A stretch of 6,881 nucleotides of DNA, from assembly GCA_002365855.1 (NCBI GenBank), contig DFAP01000148.1, positions 1 through 6,881 of the forward strand. The letters are read 5' to 3'. The DNA comes from Pelotomaculum sp. UBA3103. Lineage in GTDB: Bacteria > Bacillota > Desulfotomaculia > Desulfotomaculales > Pelotomaculaceae. Below the pieces are notes generated by a model. The model saw only the letters and a program-made list of their open reading frames with translations. It was not told where the DNA came from and made no database searches. The translations under genes were made by a program, and so were the position numbers. This document shows positions 1 to 6,799 of this stretch, piece after piece (the first letter of the stretch is position 1; each line of letters begins with the position of its first letter).

Positions 1-140
1 TAAATGGTGTCAAACGCCAGGGACGACTTGCCGGAACCGGAAAGGCCGGTTATAACCACAAACTTATCCCTGGGTATCTCCACATCAATATTTTTTAAAT
101 TATGGACACGCGCGCCCCTGATTAATATCTTGTCAAGCAT
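1..140 (-). CDS. uvrA: UvrA excinuclease subunit A, N-terminal start only (cut by window edge)
   Basis: This is the first 46 codons of UvrA, the dimeric ABC-type ATPase that finds DNA damage and loads UvrB in nucleotide excision repair. The protein opens [18 protein letters not shown], the usual UvrA N-terminus, and the first Walker A motif (GLSGSGKSS) falls at about residues 33-41, followed by LAFDTI, where the window ends. The ATG at 138-140 is supported by an AAAAGGAG ribosome binding site at 151-158, 10 bases upstream, which is slightly long but acceptable. It follows uvrB in the same direction after 90 bases, the standard uvrB-uvrA order in Firmicutes, so the two are probably cotranscribed. 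The remaining roughly 900 residues lie outside the window. Identification is secure despite the short fragment. Confidence 0.93.
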   Translation of the reverse strand, partial: MLDKILIRGARVHNLKNIDVEIPRDKFVVITGLSGSGKSSLAFDTI

Positions 141-206
141 GTGGGAAAAGCTCCTTTTAAAAGTTAGACTGGATCACTGTTTAGACGAACCATCTGTTGT
201 TTATGT

Positions 207-230
207 GACAACGAGGACCGTCCCCTTGTC
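207..230. repeat. Small imperfect palindrome in the uvrB-uvrA spacer
   Basis: A 24-base imperfect inverted repeat starts one base past the uvrB stop codon. On the minus strand the outer arms are GACAA and TTGTC and the inner arms GGAC and GTCC around a single G, with a small unpaired stretch between. No T-run follows on either strand, so it does not look like a rho-independent terminator; it could be a transcript-stabilising hairpin between two cotranscribed genes. The wording (GACAAGGGGACGGTCC) resembles short dispersed palindromes that I recall from Peptococcaceae-type genomes. That link is from memory, and only one copy is present here. Confidence 0.5.
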
Positions 231-2246
231 TTAATCGGGGATCGCGGGACCGATGCCCTTTTCGTCCCTCAGTTCCAACCGCAGTTCGATGATCATGTCC
301 CTGAGCCGGGCAGCCCTCTCGAAGGCCAGCTGGCGGGCCGACTCCCGCATTTCTTTTTCCATGGAAGCGATCTGCTTTTTCAGCTGAGCTTTGGTCATCT
401 TTTTGCCTGAACGCAAACCGGCCCCATACAGGGCTTTCGGTTCCGCCGCGCGGGTCGCCTCGATCACGTCCCGCACCGCTTTGCGGATGGTTTGCGGCGT
501 AATCCCGTACCGGTCATTGAACTCCACCTGCACCCTGCGGCGCCGTTCTGTTTCCCTGATGGCTCTGTCCATGGAGTCTGTAACCTTGTCCGCGTACATA
601 ATTACTTTGCCTTCAGCGTTGCGGGCTGCCCGGCCGATGGTCTGGATCAAGGAGCGCTCGGAGCGAAGATAGCCTTCCTTATCGGCATCCAAAATGGCCA
701 CCAGGCTCACCTCTGGAAGGTCCAGGCCTTCTCTAAGCAAGTTTATCCCCACCAGCACGTCAAAAACCCCCATCCTCAGTTCCCTCAGAATTTCCATACG
801 CTCAATGGTCTTGATGTCCGAATGGAGGTAACGTACTTTTAAGGCAACTTCTCGAAAATAATCAGTCAGGTCTTCGGCCATCTTCTTAGTCAGCGTGGTT
901 ACCAGGACTCTCTCTCCCTGTTGCACTCTGAGGCGTATTTCTCCGATAAGGTCATCGATCTGTCCTTTGGTTGGGCGAACCGAGATTGCAGGGTCAAGCA
1001 GCCCGGTGGGACGGATGATCTGCTCTACGACCTGGGCGCAGTGCTGCAGTTCGTATGGTCCGGGCGTCGCCGAAACGTAAATAACCTCATTCAGGTGCTC
1101 AATAAATTCCATAAAAGTAAGGGGCCGGTTGTCGAATGCTGATGGCAGTCTGAACCCGTGCTCGATCAGCGACTGCTTGCGGGAGCGGTCCCCCATATAC
1201 ATGCCGCCTACCTGGGGCACGGACACGTGGGACTCGTCAATAAACATAATAAAGTCTTTTGGGAAATAATCAAGCAGGGTAAAGGGAGGCTGGCCGGGCT
1301 CTCTGCCGGTCAGATGCCGGGAGTAGTTCTCAATCCCGCTGCAGAAACCCATTTCCTGCATCATTTCTATATCAAAATTGGTGCGCTGCTCCAGCCGCTG
1401 CGCCTCAAGAAGCTTGTCGGCGGAGCGCAGCTCGGCCAGCCTTAATTCCAGTTCCTCCTGGATGGTCGAGACTGCCCGCTCCAGCCTCTCCCTGGACGTG
1501 GCATAGTGACTGGCGGGGAAGATAAAGACGTGGTTGCGCTCTCCCAGTATTTCACCGGTGAGCACATCGAACTCCAGCAGCCTCTCCGCCTCGTCGCAGT
1601 TAAAATCTACCCGGATCGCTTTTTCTGCTGCTGAAGCCGGGAAAATCTCGACCACATCACCGCGAACCCGGAACTTACCTCGCACAAAGTTGATATCGTT
1701 GCGCTCGTACTGGATACTCACAAGCTTACGCAGGACCGCGTCCCGGTCATAACGCTCTCCCTGCCGCAGGGAGAGGACCAGGTTCCTGTATTCTCCGGGG
1801 TCTCCCAGGCCGTAAATGCAGGAAACACTGGCCACAACGATCACGTCACTTCGCTCAAAAAGGGCGCATGTAGCGGAGTGGCGCAGCTTATCTATCTCAT
1901 CGTTTATGGACGAGTCTTTTTCAATGTAAGTGTCTGTGTGGGGTATATAGGCTTCCGGCTGGTAATAATCATAATAACTCACGAAATACTCCACTGCGTT
2001 TTCTGGAAAGTATCCCCTGAACTCCCCGCAGAGCTGGGCAGCCAGGGTCTTGTTCGGAGCCAGTACCAGAGTGGGTCTCTGGACGGCCTGGATCACCTGG
2101 GCCATGGTATAAGTTTTTCCAGTGCCCGTAGCCCCCAGCAGAACCTGCCCCCTGTATCCCTTTTTTAGGCCCTGCAAAAGGGCGGAAATGGCTCCTGGCT
2201 GGTCCCCTTTAGGATCGTATTCTGATTTCAGGTTAAAAGCCCGCAT
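231..2246 (-). CDS. uvrB: UvrB excinuclease ABC subunit B
   Basis: UvrB is the damage-verification helicase-like subunit of nucleotide excision repair: UvrA loads it at a lesion, it opens the strands, and it recruits UvrC for incision. Using the ATG at 2244-2246 the protein has 671 residues, close to the usual 660-675. Visible landmarks are Walker A GATGTGKT (38-45), the Tyr-rich beta-hairpin that wedges between strands ([10 protein letters not shown], 91-100, running on to about 119), the DEAD-type box DESH (337-340), VSATPGPYE after it, the motif VI region QTIGRAARN, and a C-terminal UVR domain ([12 protein letters not shown]) that contacts UvrC. The open frame extends upstream to 2306, but [17 protein letters not shown] is the family N-terminus and a GAGGTG ribosome binding site sits 4 bases before this ATG; an in-frame ATG at 2258 is less likely. 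GC-rich codon use contrasts with the genes upstream. The UvrABC components act in the cytoplasm. Confidence 0.97.
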   Translation of the reverse strand: MRAFNLKSEYDPKGDQPGAISALLQGLKKGYRGQVLLGATGTGKTYTMAQVIQAVQRPTLVLAPNKTLAAQLCGEFRGYFPENAVEYFVSYYDYYQPEAYIPHTDTYIEKDSSINDEIDKLRHSATCALFERSDVIVVASVSCIYGLGDPGEYRNLVLSLRQGERYDRDAVLRKLVSIQYERNDINFVRGKFRVRGDVVEIFPASAAEKAIRVDFNCDEAERLLEFDVLTGEILGERNHVFIFPASHYATSRERLERAVSTIQEELELRLAELRSADKLLEAQRLEQRTNFDIEMMQEMGFCSGIENYSRHLTGREPGQPPFTLLDYFPKDFIMFIDESHVSVPQVGGMYMGDRSRKQSLIEHGFRLPSAFDNRPLTFMEFIEHLNEVIYVSATPGPYELQHCAQVVEQIIRPTGLLDPAISVRPTKGQIDDLIGEIRLRVQQGERVLVTTLTKKMAEDLTDYFREVALKVRYLHSDIKTIERMEILRELRMGVFDVLVGINLLREGLDLPEVSLVAILDADKEGYLRSERSLIQTIGRAARNAEGKVIMYADKVTDSMDRAIRETERRRRVQVEFNDRYGITPQTIRKAVRDVIEATRAAEPKALYGAGLRSGKKMTKAQLKKQIASMEKEMRESARQLAFERAARLRDMIIELRLELRDEKGIGPAIPD

Positions 2247-2266
2247 GCGGCACCTCATATGCTTTT

Positions 2267-2283
2267 TACTAATGTTATTAGTA
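2267..2283. promoter_or_regulatory. Perfect 7-bp-arm palindrome over the uvrB start point (candidate operator)
   Basis: The sequence TACTAAT-GTT-ATTAGTA is a perfect inverted repeat with 7-base arms and a 3-base centre. It overlaps the proposed uvrB -10 element and the expected transcription start, so a protein bound here would block initiation, which is a repressor-operator geometry. Because transcription would begin inside it, an RNA hairpin role is unlikely. The palindrome is directly visible; its function is inferred, and AT-rich palindromes of this size can arise by chance. Confidence 0.4.
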
Positions 2284-2308
2284 TACCATAAGGGGCAAAG
2301 ACCCAAAA
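2280..2308 (-). promoter_or_regulatory. Probable uvrB promoter with extended -10
   Basis: On the minus strand TGGTATACT (2280-2288) matches an extended -10 element (TG, one base, then TATACT against TATAAT). The -35 position at a 17-base spacing (2303-2308) reads TTTTGG, a weak match, which is typical of promoters relying on an extended -10. Initiation would fall near 2273, giving a leader of about 27 bases before the uvrB ATG at 2246, enough to carry the GAGGTG ribosome binding site. The element lies downstream of the terminator of the preceding gene, so uvrB needs a promoter here. Confidence 0.55.
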
Positions 2309-2317
2309 GTATGTTCT
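2304..2317 (-). promoter_or_regulatory. Degenerate LexA/DinR-like SOS box upstream of uvrB
   Basis: The minus strand reads AGAACATACTTTTG, which by my alignment matches 10 of 14 positions of the Bacillus-type LexA box CGAACATATGTTCG. The left half (GAACATA) is intact and the right half is poor. It overlaps the -35 region of the proposed uvrB promoter, where a repressor would act, and uvrBA is SOS-controlled in Bacillus. The poor right half-site keeps this a weak call. Confidence 0.3.
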
Positions 2318-2395
2318 GTCAGGATACAAAAGAAAAGGGCGGCAAAAAAGGCACGGTTTAATAGGGAAACTTGTTGAACCATACCCCAAACCGAT

Positions 2396-2445
2396 ACGGA
2401 AAAACGAAAAGAGAGGCGTTGTCCCGCAAGGGATAGCGCCTCTCT
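2396..2445 (-). terminator. Rho-independent terminator after the helicase gene
   Basis: On the minus strand an 8-bp stem (GAGAGGCG with CGCCTCTC, at 2437-2444 and 2411-2418) continues after a symmetric 3-by-3 internal loop into a 4-bp stem (TCCC with GGGA) capped by TTGC. TTTTCGTTTTT follows at 2400-2410. The hairpin begins 25 bases past the helicase stop codon. The T-run lies only on the minus-strand side, so the terminator acts in the vsr-nuclease-helicase direction and separates that operon from uvrB. Confidence 0.88.
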
Positions 2446-2469
2446 CTTGTACGTCGGCAAATGTAAAAT

Positions 2470-4389
2470 CTAACAATTTTCAATGACATAATCAATAACC
2501 ATGCCATTATTATTAGCATGAAAGGCACAGATACTGCTTTTTATTATGCTTGCTAAGCTTATATCAGATAAGTGTATGTAAAGCTCTGATTTTGCGCGGC
2601 TGCAAGCAACATAATACATCCTAGCGAATTCTTCGGCAGATGACTCCTGAAGTAATTGTGGGTTTGAGAAAAACTGTTTTAAGTTTGTTTTATCAAAATT
2701 GTTTGGGGTAACGCTTACAACAACTTTATCCCATTCCAGGCCTTTAGCTTGATGTACTGTCATATATTTACTATTTTCTGAAAAAACTTCGCTGAATAGC
2801 TTATAAGCCGTTTCCCAAGTGAGATTAGAAATATTTTGTATTAGTTTATCGTCATCGTATTCTGAAAAACAAGGAATATTCAAATTTTGTCCTAAAATTA
2901 CCTCTTTAAGCTCTGAGTATTTCGGCTCCGCTATCAATAGATTAAAGTTGTTTATAAGTTGAACCGGCGATGATGTATCGGATAAAACTTTGAATAATTC
3001 TGTGAGTAAATTCTTGATTTGTATAATATGGCATGGAGCTATTTTGTTCTTCTCGGTTTTCGCATATAAAGAGAAAGCTTTAATTATGTCAATAAACGAT
3101 CCCGACCGATAACCTTCCCAAAGTAAAAAAATAAATCTGAATGACCTAACCCACATTACGTTATTGTGTTCAGATATTTCTGCTCTTATATCAATCGGAG
3201 AATTATAATAAGAGTTGTATATTTTCTTTAGCAAATCAACTTGAGAGCTATCAATTCCTTGAATGTATTGAAAGGCTGCAGCCCAAGCGCGTGTCAATAC
3301 TACGCCACCCGCTTCTATTATTTGACTTATTTTTTTCATTATTTCTGTAGTAGAACCTAAAAGAAATACTACTTTACAAGATTCGCAAGTCTCCTTTTCA
3401 ATTTCATTGATATACGGTCGAATACTTTTCTGCGTAAGAGTCTTATCAGAGCTCCTTAGCAAATTGCAGAAATTAACAACATTATTTGTTGAACGGCGAT
3501 TACCATTGATAGTGTACTCAACTAATTCTCTGTCTCCAGGGACTAAAAAATCAAGAAACTGCGATGGTCGAGCTCCTTGAAAACTGTATATAGATTGAGC
3601 CACATCGCCTATAACCCCTATAATAGTTGATTTTTCGCCAATAAGTTTAATGAGTTTGGTCTGTAGTGGATTAGTATCTTGAAACTCATCAATGAAAATA
3701 AACGGGAATTTCACTCTTGTTGCATATAAGGCAGTTGAATTTTCCTGCAAAATTCGATAACCAAAATACAAAATTTCATCATGGGTAAGTTTTCTGGCTA
3801 TCGACCAAGTAAATTCCTTAATTGCTTTTATGTGATTATCGGCTATATTAGAAGGCTTTGCAAGTAAACGCAAATTATCAGATAAATACTTTTCATTGTC
3901 AACCTGAACGTTGCCCATAGCTTTTTTACTATACGACAGCTCTATATTTTCCGAAGTGATATCTGTTATGAATTTGTATATTTCTTCTCTTTCATAACCA
4001 TGTAAAATCCCGACGCCTTCTATTTGAGAAGTAATTTTGCCAGCATTATTTACATTTATACCAAAGTCGGACAACATTATTTTTTTAAGATCTTGCTGAA
4101 ATGGAGCAATAATATGTTCGATAATGAAACCATGAATTGTATTGATCACGACAGAATTGGAAAATCTATCGAGCCGTCGCTTAATTTCTTCAACAGCTGC
4201 GTTAGTATAAGTAATACACAGTACTTTTCGCGCCTTACTTCTTGAAACAATAGAATTGTTGACGATAATATTCTTGATATTTTCTACTAAAAAATGTGTT
4301 TTTCCTGCCCCCGGCCCTGCAAATATTTTCATATGCTTTGTCAAGTGTTCAGAGGAAAGAATGTCACCAGATTTTATTTCAACAGCCAT
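2470..4389 (-). CDS. gajB: UvrD/PcrA-family superfamily 1 helicase, Gabija GajB-like
   Basis: This 639-residue protein is an SF1 DNA helicase that should use ATP to move on or sense DNA, in the cytoplasm. Motifs in order: Walker A AGPGAGKT (24-31), motif Ia ITYTNAA (59-65), Ib INTIHGF (82-88), motif II IDEFQD (233-238), motif III GDVAQSIYSFQGA (261-273), motif IV NRRS (297-300), motif V VHQAKGLEWD (545-554) and motif VI VACSRAK (594-600) with the expected arginine. All key residues look intact. The region between motifs IV and V (about 300-540) is divergent and would form the 2A/2B parts. The start overlaps the end of the nuclease gene by 16 bases and has a strong AAAGGAGG site, so translation is probably coupled. 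A UvrD-like helicase directly after an OLD nuclease is the class 2 OLD or Gabija layout, in which GajB acts with GajA against phage. It is longer than the roughly 500-residue prototype, so this may be a divergent subtype. It is not the repair UvrD of the uvrBA neighbours: composition differs and a terminator separates them. Confidence 0.85.
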   Translation of the reverse strand: MAVEIKSGDILSSEHLTKHMKIFAGPGAGKTHFLVENIKNIIVNNSIVSRSKARKVLCITYTNAAVEEIKRRLDRFSNSVVINTIHGFIIEHIIAPFQQDLKKIMLSDFGINVNNAGKITSQIEGVGILHGYEREEIYKFITDITSENIELSYSKKAMGNVQVDNEKYLSDNLRLLAKPSNIADNHIKAIKEFTWSIARKLTHDEILYFGYRILQENSTALYATRVKFPFIFIDEFQDTNPLQTKLIKLIGEKSTIIGVIGDVAQSIYSFQGARPSQFLDFLVPGDRELVEYTINGNRRSTNNVVNFCNLLRSSDKTLTQKSIRPYINEIEKETCESCKVVFLLGSTTEIMKKISQIIEAGGVVLTRAWAAAFQYIQGIDSSQVDLLKKIYNSYYNSPIDIRAEISEHNNVMWVRSFRFIFLLWEGYRSGSFIDIIKAFSLYAKTEKNKIAPCHIIQIKNLLTELFKVLSDTSSPVQLINNFNLLIAEPKYSELKEVILGQNLNIPCFSEYDDDKLIQNISNLTWETAYKLFSEVFSENSKYMTVHQAKGLEWDKVVVSVTPNNFDKTNLKQFFSNPQLLQESSAEEFARMYYVACSRAKSELYIHLSDISLASIIKSSICAFHANNNGMVIDYVIENC

Positions 4390-6356
4390 TCCAACCCCTC
4401 CTTTATATACCCAGGAACAGCTATACCACTTAACAATTCCTCATCGACTAAAATATCTAAAGCCACGTCACCTTTTCTATCCTTGGCATATAACAGAAAT
4501 AGTTCAGCAAAAAACAACTGACGGTAAACCGTTTTTTCACTTTCAGTCTTGCCAATGGCAATTGCATTCTTGAAAACATCTAATAAGTTCTCAATTTTAT
4601 TTTTTGAGCGACCGTCGATGCTCGTTCTATTTGCATCCCATGAGTCAAAGTCAACTCCGTTTAAATCGATAAACTGTTCCATACTTTCGCTTAGGGCGAT
4701 TTTCATAAGTTTTTTTGAAATATCGTTGTTGCTAATATTGCTTATAAACAACTCATCCTCAAATGTACGACCATTAGAATGTTGAGTGGAGATATGTAAA
4801 TTGGGGAAGGGAAAGTCGCTCTTCAATTTCTTTATATGAGACGCTTCATGGTTTTTGTAGTCGTCTATAGATGATATGGAGCCGTTATTTATCCAAGAAA
4901 AATCATTATCAGTAATACACAAAACCTTTTTTTGAACTGCATTTCCCGCAAACACATTCACAAAATGTTCAAAGTGCTTTCCCCCAATCTCTACGATAGC
5001 AATATGTTCGTCTTCATACGGGCAATTACATTTCTCCATAAAGGCTGGTAGTAACAATTTCTCGGCAATACCTTCAACAATAATAATGCGGTCGGCAAAC
5101 AGCATATCTGAACGAGTAACATCCAAAAATTTTGACATGTGCGCTTTTGAGTTTGCTTTATTCTCAAACTGTTTTTTCAGACTTTGTTGCTTGCATTCGG
5201 CGATACCATTTCGCTCATACGCCAACATAAACATGTTGTCAATACCAGCTACAGATGAAATATTACTGGAATGCGTCGTTACAAAAATTTGTTGATTCAG
5301 ATTATTAGTTTCATCAAGGTTTTTTAAATACTTGAAAAGCTTATATTGCATTGCAGGATGCAAGTGTGCCTCGGGTTCTTCAAGGCATAATATGCGAAAA
5401 TCCTTTCCTTTCTGTATTTCAGTAAGTTTAATTAACATGTAAATATTTATTAAGTTGTTATAACCCAGTCCATTGTGTGTTAATGGCAAAATATAATCTG
5501 ATTTTGTATCTTTAACATCAATTATATACGAATTGGAAACCGATGTTGAAGGCCTCATATCTTGAGATATTGACACGTTGCCTTTTGACAAGCCAATTTC
5601 ATCGCGACCTGTTTCTATTACGCCAGAAATTCTTGATAATAACGGCTCCATAGTTGTTTTCATGGATGCTGAAAGATCCTGTTGCAATTGTTGCAAAGCT
5701 GCGTTGTTGTCTCTGACGTATGCTTCTATCTCTCTTCTGGTCTCTTTATAAACAGCCTGACTGTTTCTTTCAGCCTCAATAAAATCTATTCGAAAAATGC
5801 TTGTCGCTTCCTTTTTATCAACGGAAGTATCAGTCATGCCATTTGTAAATACCCATGAATAATGCGATTGGAACAAATTTAAGGCTTTACAATATTCATC
5901 GAAACTATTTATGCTGGCAACAGATTTCTGGTACTCACCCAAATACTTTGTATCTAATATATAAGTTATTTTTACACAAGCGACAAGTGAATAAATTCCC
6001 TTTTGCCCTTGTTCAGTCTTTTTTGCTTCTTGTATCTTATCAATACCTAAAAAAGAAATAAGCTTAATGATGCTCTCGTCCTCGGTGTTATCCTCAGATA
6101 TTTCATGGTGTATCGTGTATTCAATTTCTATTTGAGGCGCAGATTCTTTATAATCAGTTGTAAATCTCATTAAGTTATTTTTATTGAAATCGTTTATGGA
6201 TACGCTTTCGGGGTTATTCAACAAAGCAATTGTGTACAATAGCCCTGTCTTGCCAGAATTGTTACTTCCTATGATGACGTTCAATCCATCATGAAATTCC
6301 ATAGTAAACTTATTAAAATTCCGAAAATTACATATTCGTATTTTCTGGATATACAT
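4374..6356 (-). CDS. gajA: OLD-family ATP-dependent endonuclease (ABC ATPase plus TOPRIM), Gabija GajA-like
   Basis: This 660-residue protein combines an ABC/SMC-type ATPase with a TOPRIM nuclease, the OLD family architecture. The N-terminus has Walker A GSNNSGKT (30-37). Residues about 195-245 are charged and helical with a Gln-rich stretch, probably the dimerisation arm. The ABC signature-like segment is NGLGYNNLINIY (295-306), Walker B is ILCLEEPEAHLHP (322-334), and the His switch is TTHSSN (360-365). The TOPRIM domain starts at about 420, with the acidic residue of VEGIAEKLLLP (E428) and the DxD of ITDNDFSW (D483, D485); TFEDELF (531-537) resembles the further acidic motif of OLD nucleases. 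In Gabija, GajA cuts DNA and ATP or nucleotides inhibit it, with GajB as helicase partner. The ATG at 6354-6356 follows a GAGGGGTGA site and opens with MYIQKIRICNFRNF, a normal start for this fold. It lies 23 bases after vsr and overlaps the helicase. AT-rich composition suggests transfer. The OLD assignment is firm; Gabija membership is likely but rests on gene pairing. Confidence 0.85.
   Translation of the reverse strand: MYIQKIRICNFRNFNKFTMEFHDGLNVIIGSNNSGKTGLLYTIALLNNPESVSINDFNKNNLMRFTTDYKESAPQIEIEYTIHHEISEDNTEDESIIKLISFLGIDKIQEAKKTEQGQKGIYSLVACVKITYILDTKYLGEYQKSVASINSFDEYCKALNLFQSHYSWVFTNGMTDTSVDKKEATSIFRIDFIEAERNSQAVYKETRREIEAYVRDNNAALQQLQQDLSASMKTTMEPLLSRISGVIETGRDEIGLSKGNVSISQDMRPSTSVSNSYIIDVKDTKSDYILPLTHNGLGYNNLINIYMLIKLTEIQKGKDFRILCLEEPEAHLHPAMQYKLFKYLKNLDETNNLNQQIFVTTHSSNISSVAGIDNMFMLAYERNGIAECKQQSLKKQFENKANSKAHMSKFLDVTRSDMLFADRIIIVEGIAEKLLLPAFMEKCNCPYEDEHIAIVEIGGKHFEHFVNVFAGNAVQKKVLCITDNDFSWINNGSISSIDDYKNHEASHIKKLKSDFPFPNLHISTQHSNGRTFEDELFISNISNNDISKKLMKIALSESMEQFIDLNGVDFDSWDANRTSIDGRSKNKIENLLDVFKNAIAIGKTESEKTVYRQLFFAELFLLYAKDRKGDVALDILVDEELLSGIAVPGYIKEGLEWLLK
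4397..4404 (-). promoter_or_regulatory. Strong ribosome binding site of the helicase gene, inside the nuclease gene
   Basis: The minus strand reads AAAGGAGG, a near-perfect match to the 16S anti-Shine-Dalgarno sequence, with 7 bases to the helicase ATG at 4389. It sits in the last codons of the upstream nuclease gene, whose stop is at 4374-4376. The strong site fixes the helicase start and suggests high reinitiation or coupling, so both proteins would be made together. Confidence 0.8.
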
Positions 6357-6379
6357 TCCTTCACCCCTCTTATAGAAAG

Positions 6380-6799
6380 CTATTTTTCATTTGTAATTAC
6401 TTGCTTAATGCGCTCAAGAGTTGATGGTATATTAATGCGCTTTAGTTCGCATTCCCATATACGAATAACAGTCCATCCTCTTCCTTGGAATATTTTCGTA
6501 ATCTCATGGTCATGCCGCATATTGCGTTCTCGCTTTCTAACCCAGTATTCCTCGTTCTCCTTTGGTCGTGTATTGCGACAATCATGTCCATGCCAAAAGC
6601 AACCATCTACAAATATTGCAACTTTTTTATCTAAAAAAACAAAATCGGGATGTCCTTTTACTGGATAGTTGCGTCTCCATCCGGAAATACCGTTTTCGAT
6701 GAACAATGCAACCAGCCGTTTTTCTGTTGATTTATTCCCTTTTGATCGCACTTTCTGCATTACGGCAGAGCGGGTCGCTTTATCGTAAACATCGGCCAT
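6380..6799 (-). CDS. vsr: Very short patch repair (Vsr-type) mismatch endonuclease
   Basis: Vsr nicks DNA 5' of the T in T:G mismatches that arise when 5-methylcytosine deaminates. The 139-residue protein matches the family closely: MADVYDKATRSAVMQKVRSK at the N-terminus, E26, the catalytic Asp in GHPDFVF (D52), DGCFWHGHDC (65-74) with the intercalating Phe-Trp pair (F68, W69) and His (H70), and WEC (115-117) near the end. Cys67, His72, Cys74 and Cys117 line up with the structural zinc ligands of E. coli Vsr (offset by one at the first three). Residue D65 sits where the E. coli enzyme has His64. The open frame extends back to 6835 through a TTG, but the ATG at 6797-6799 has the family start and a GAGGTGA site 7 bases upstream. 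The stop is followed after 23 bases by the OLD nuclease gene. No cytosine methyltransferase is in the window, so its partner is either upstream of the edge or absent. Confidence 0.93.
   Translation of the reverse strand: MADVYDKATRSAVMQKVRSKGNKSTEKRLVALFIENGISGWRRNYPVKGHPDFVFLDKKVAIFVDGCFWHGHDCRNTRPKENEEYWVRKRERNMRHDHEITKIFQGRGWTVIRIWECELKRINIPSTLERIKQVITNEK

Noticed and set aside
207..230. Terminator after uvrB
   Set aside because: The stem is interrupted and no T-run follows on either strand, while uvrA lies in the same direction just downstream.
4..234. Plus-strand open frame of 76 codons at the left edge
   Set aside because: It is antisense to the uvrA start and crosses the spacer palindrome; the minus-strand reading gives a clear UvrA N-terminus.
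391..2361. Several plus-strand open frames opposite uvrB
   Set aside because: They are shadows of the GC-rich uvrB coding sequence, overlap one another, and their products have no family features.
2255..2476. Open frame of 73 codons on the minus strand between the helicase and uvrB
   Set aside because: It runs through the terminator hairpin and the uvrB promoter, has no ribosome binding site and encodes nothing recognisable.
2470..4389. Reading the helicase as the repair UvrD/PcrA of a uvrDBA cluster
   Set aside because: It is too divergent between motifs IV and V, overlaps an OLD nuclease gene, is AT-rich, and is cut off from uvrB by a terminator.
6291..6668. Plus-strand open frame of 125 codons across the vsr-nuclease junction
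   Set aside because: Antisense to two well-supported genes with intact motifs; no family signal.
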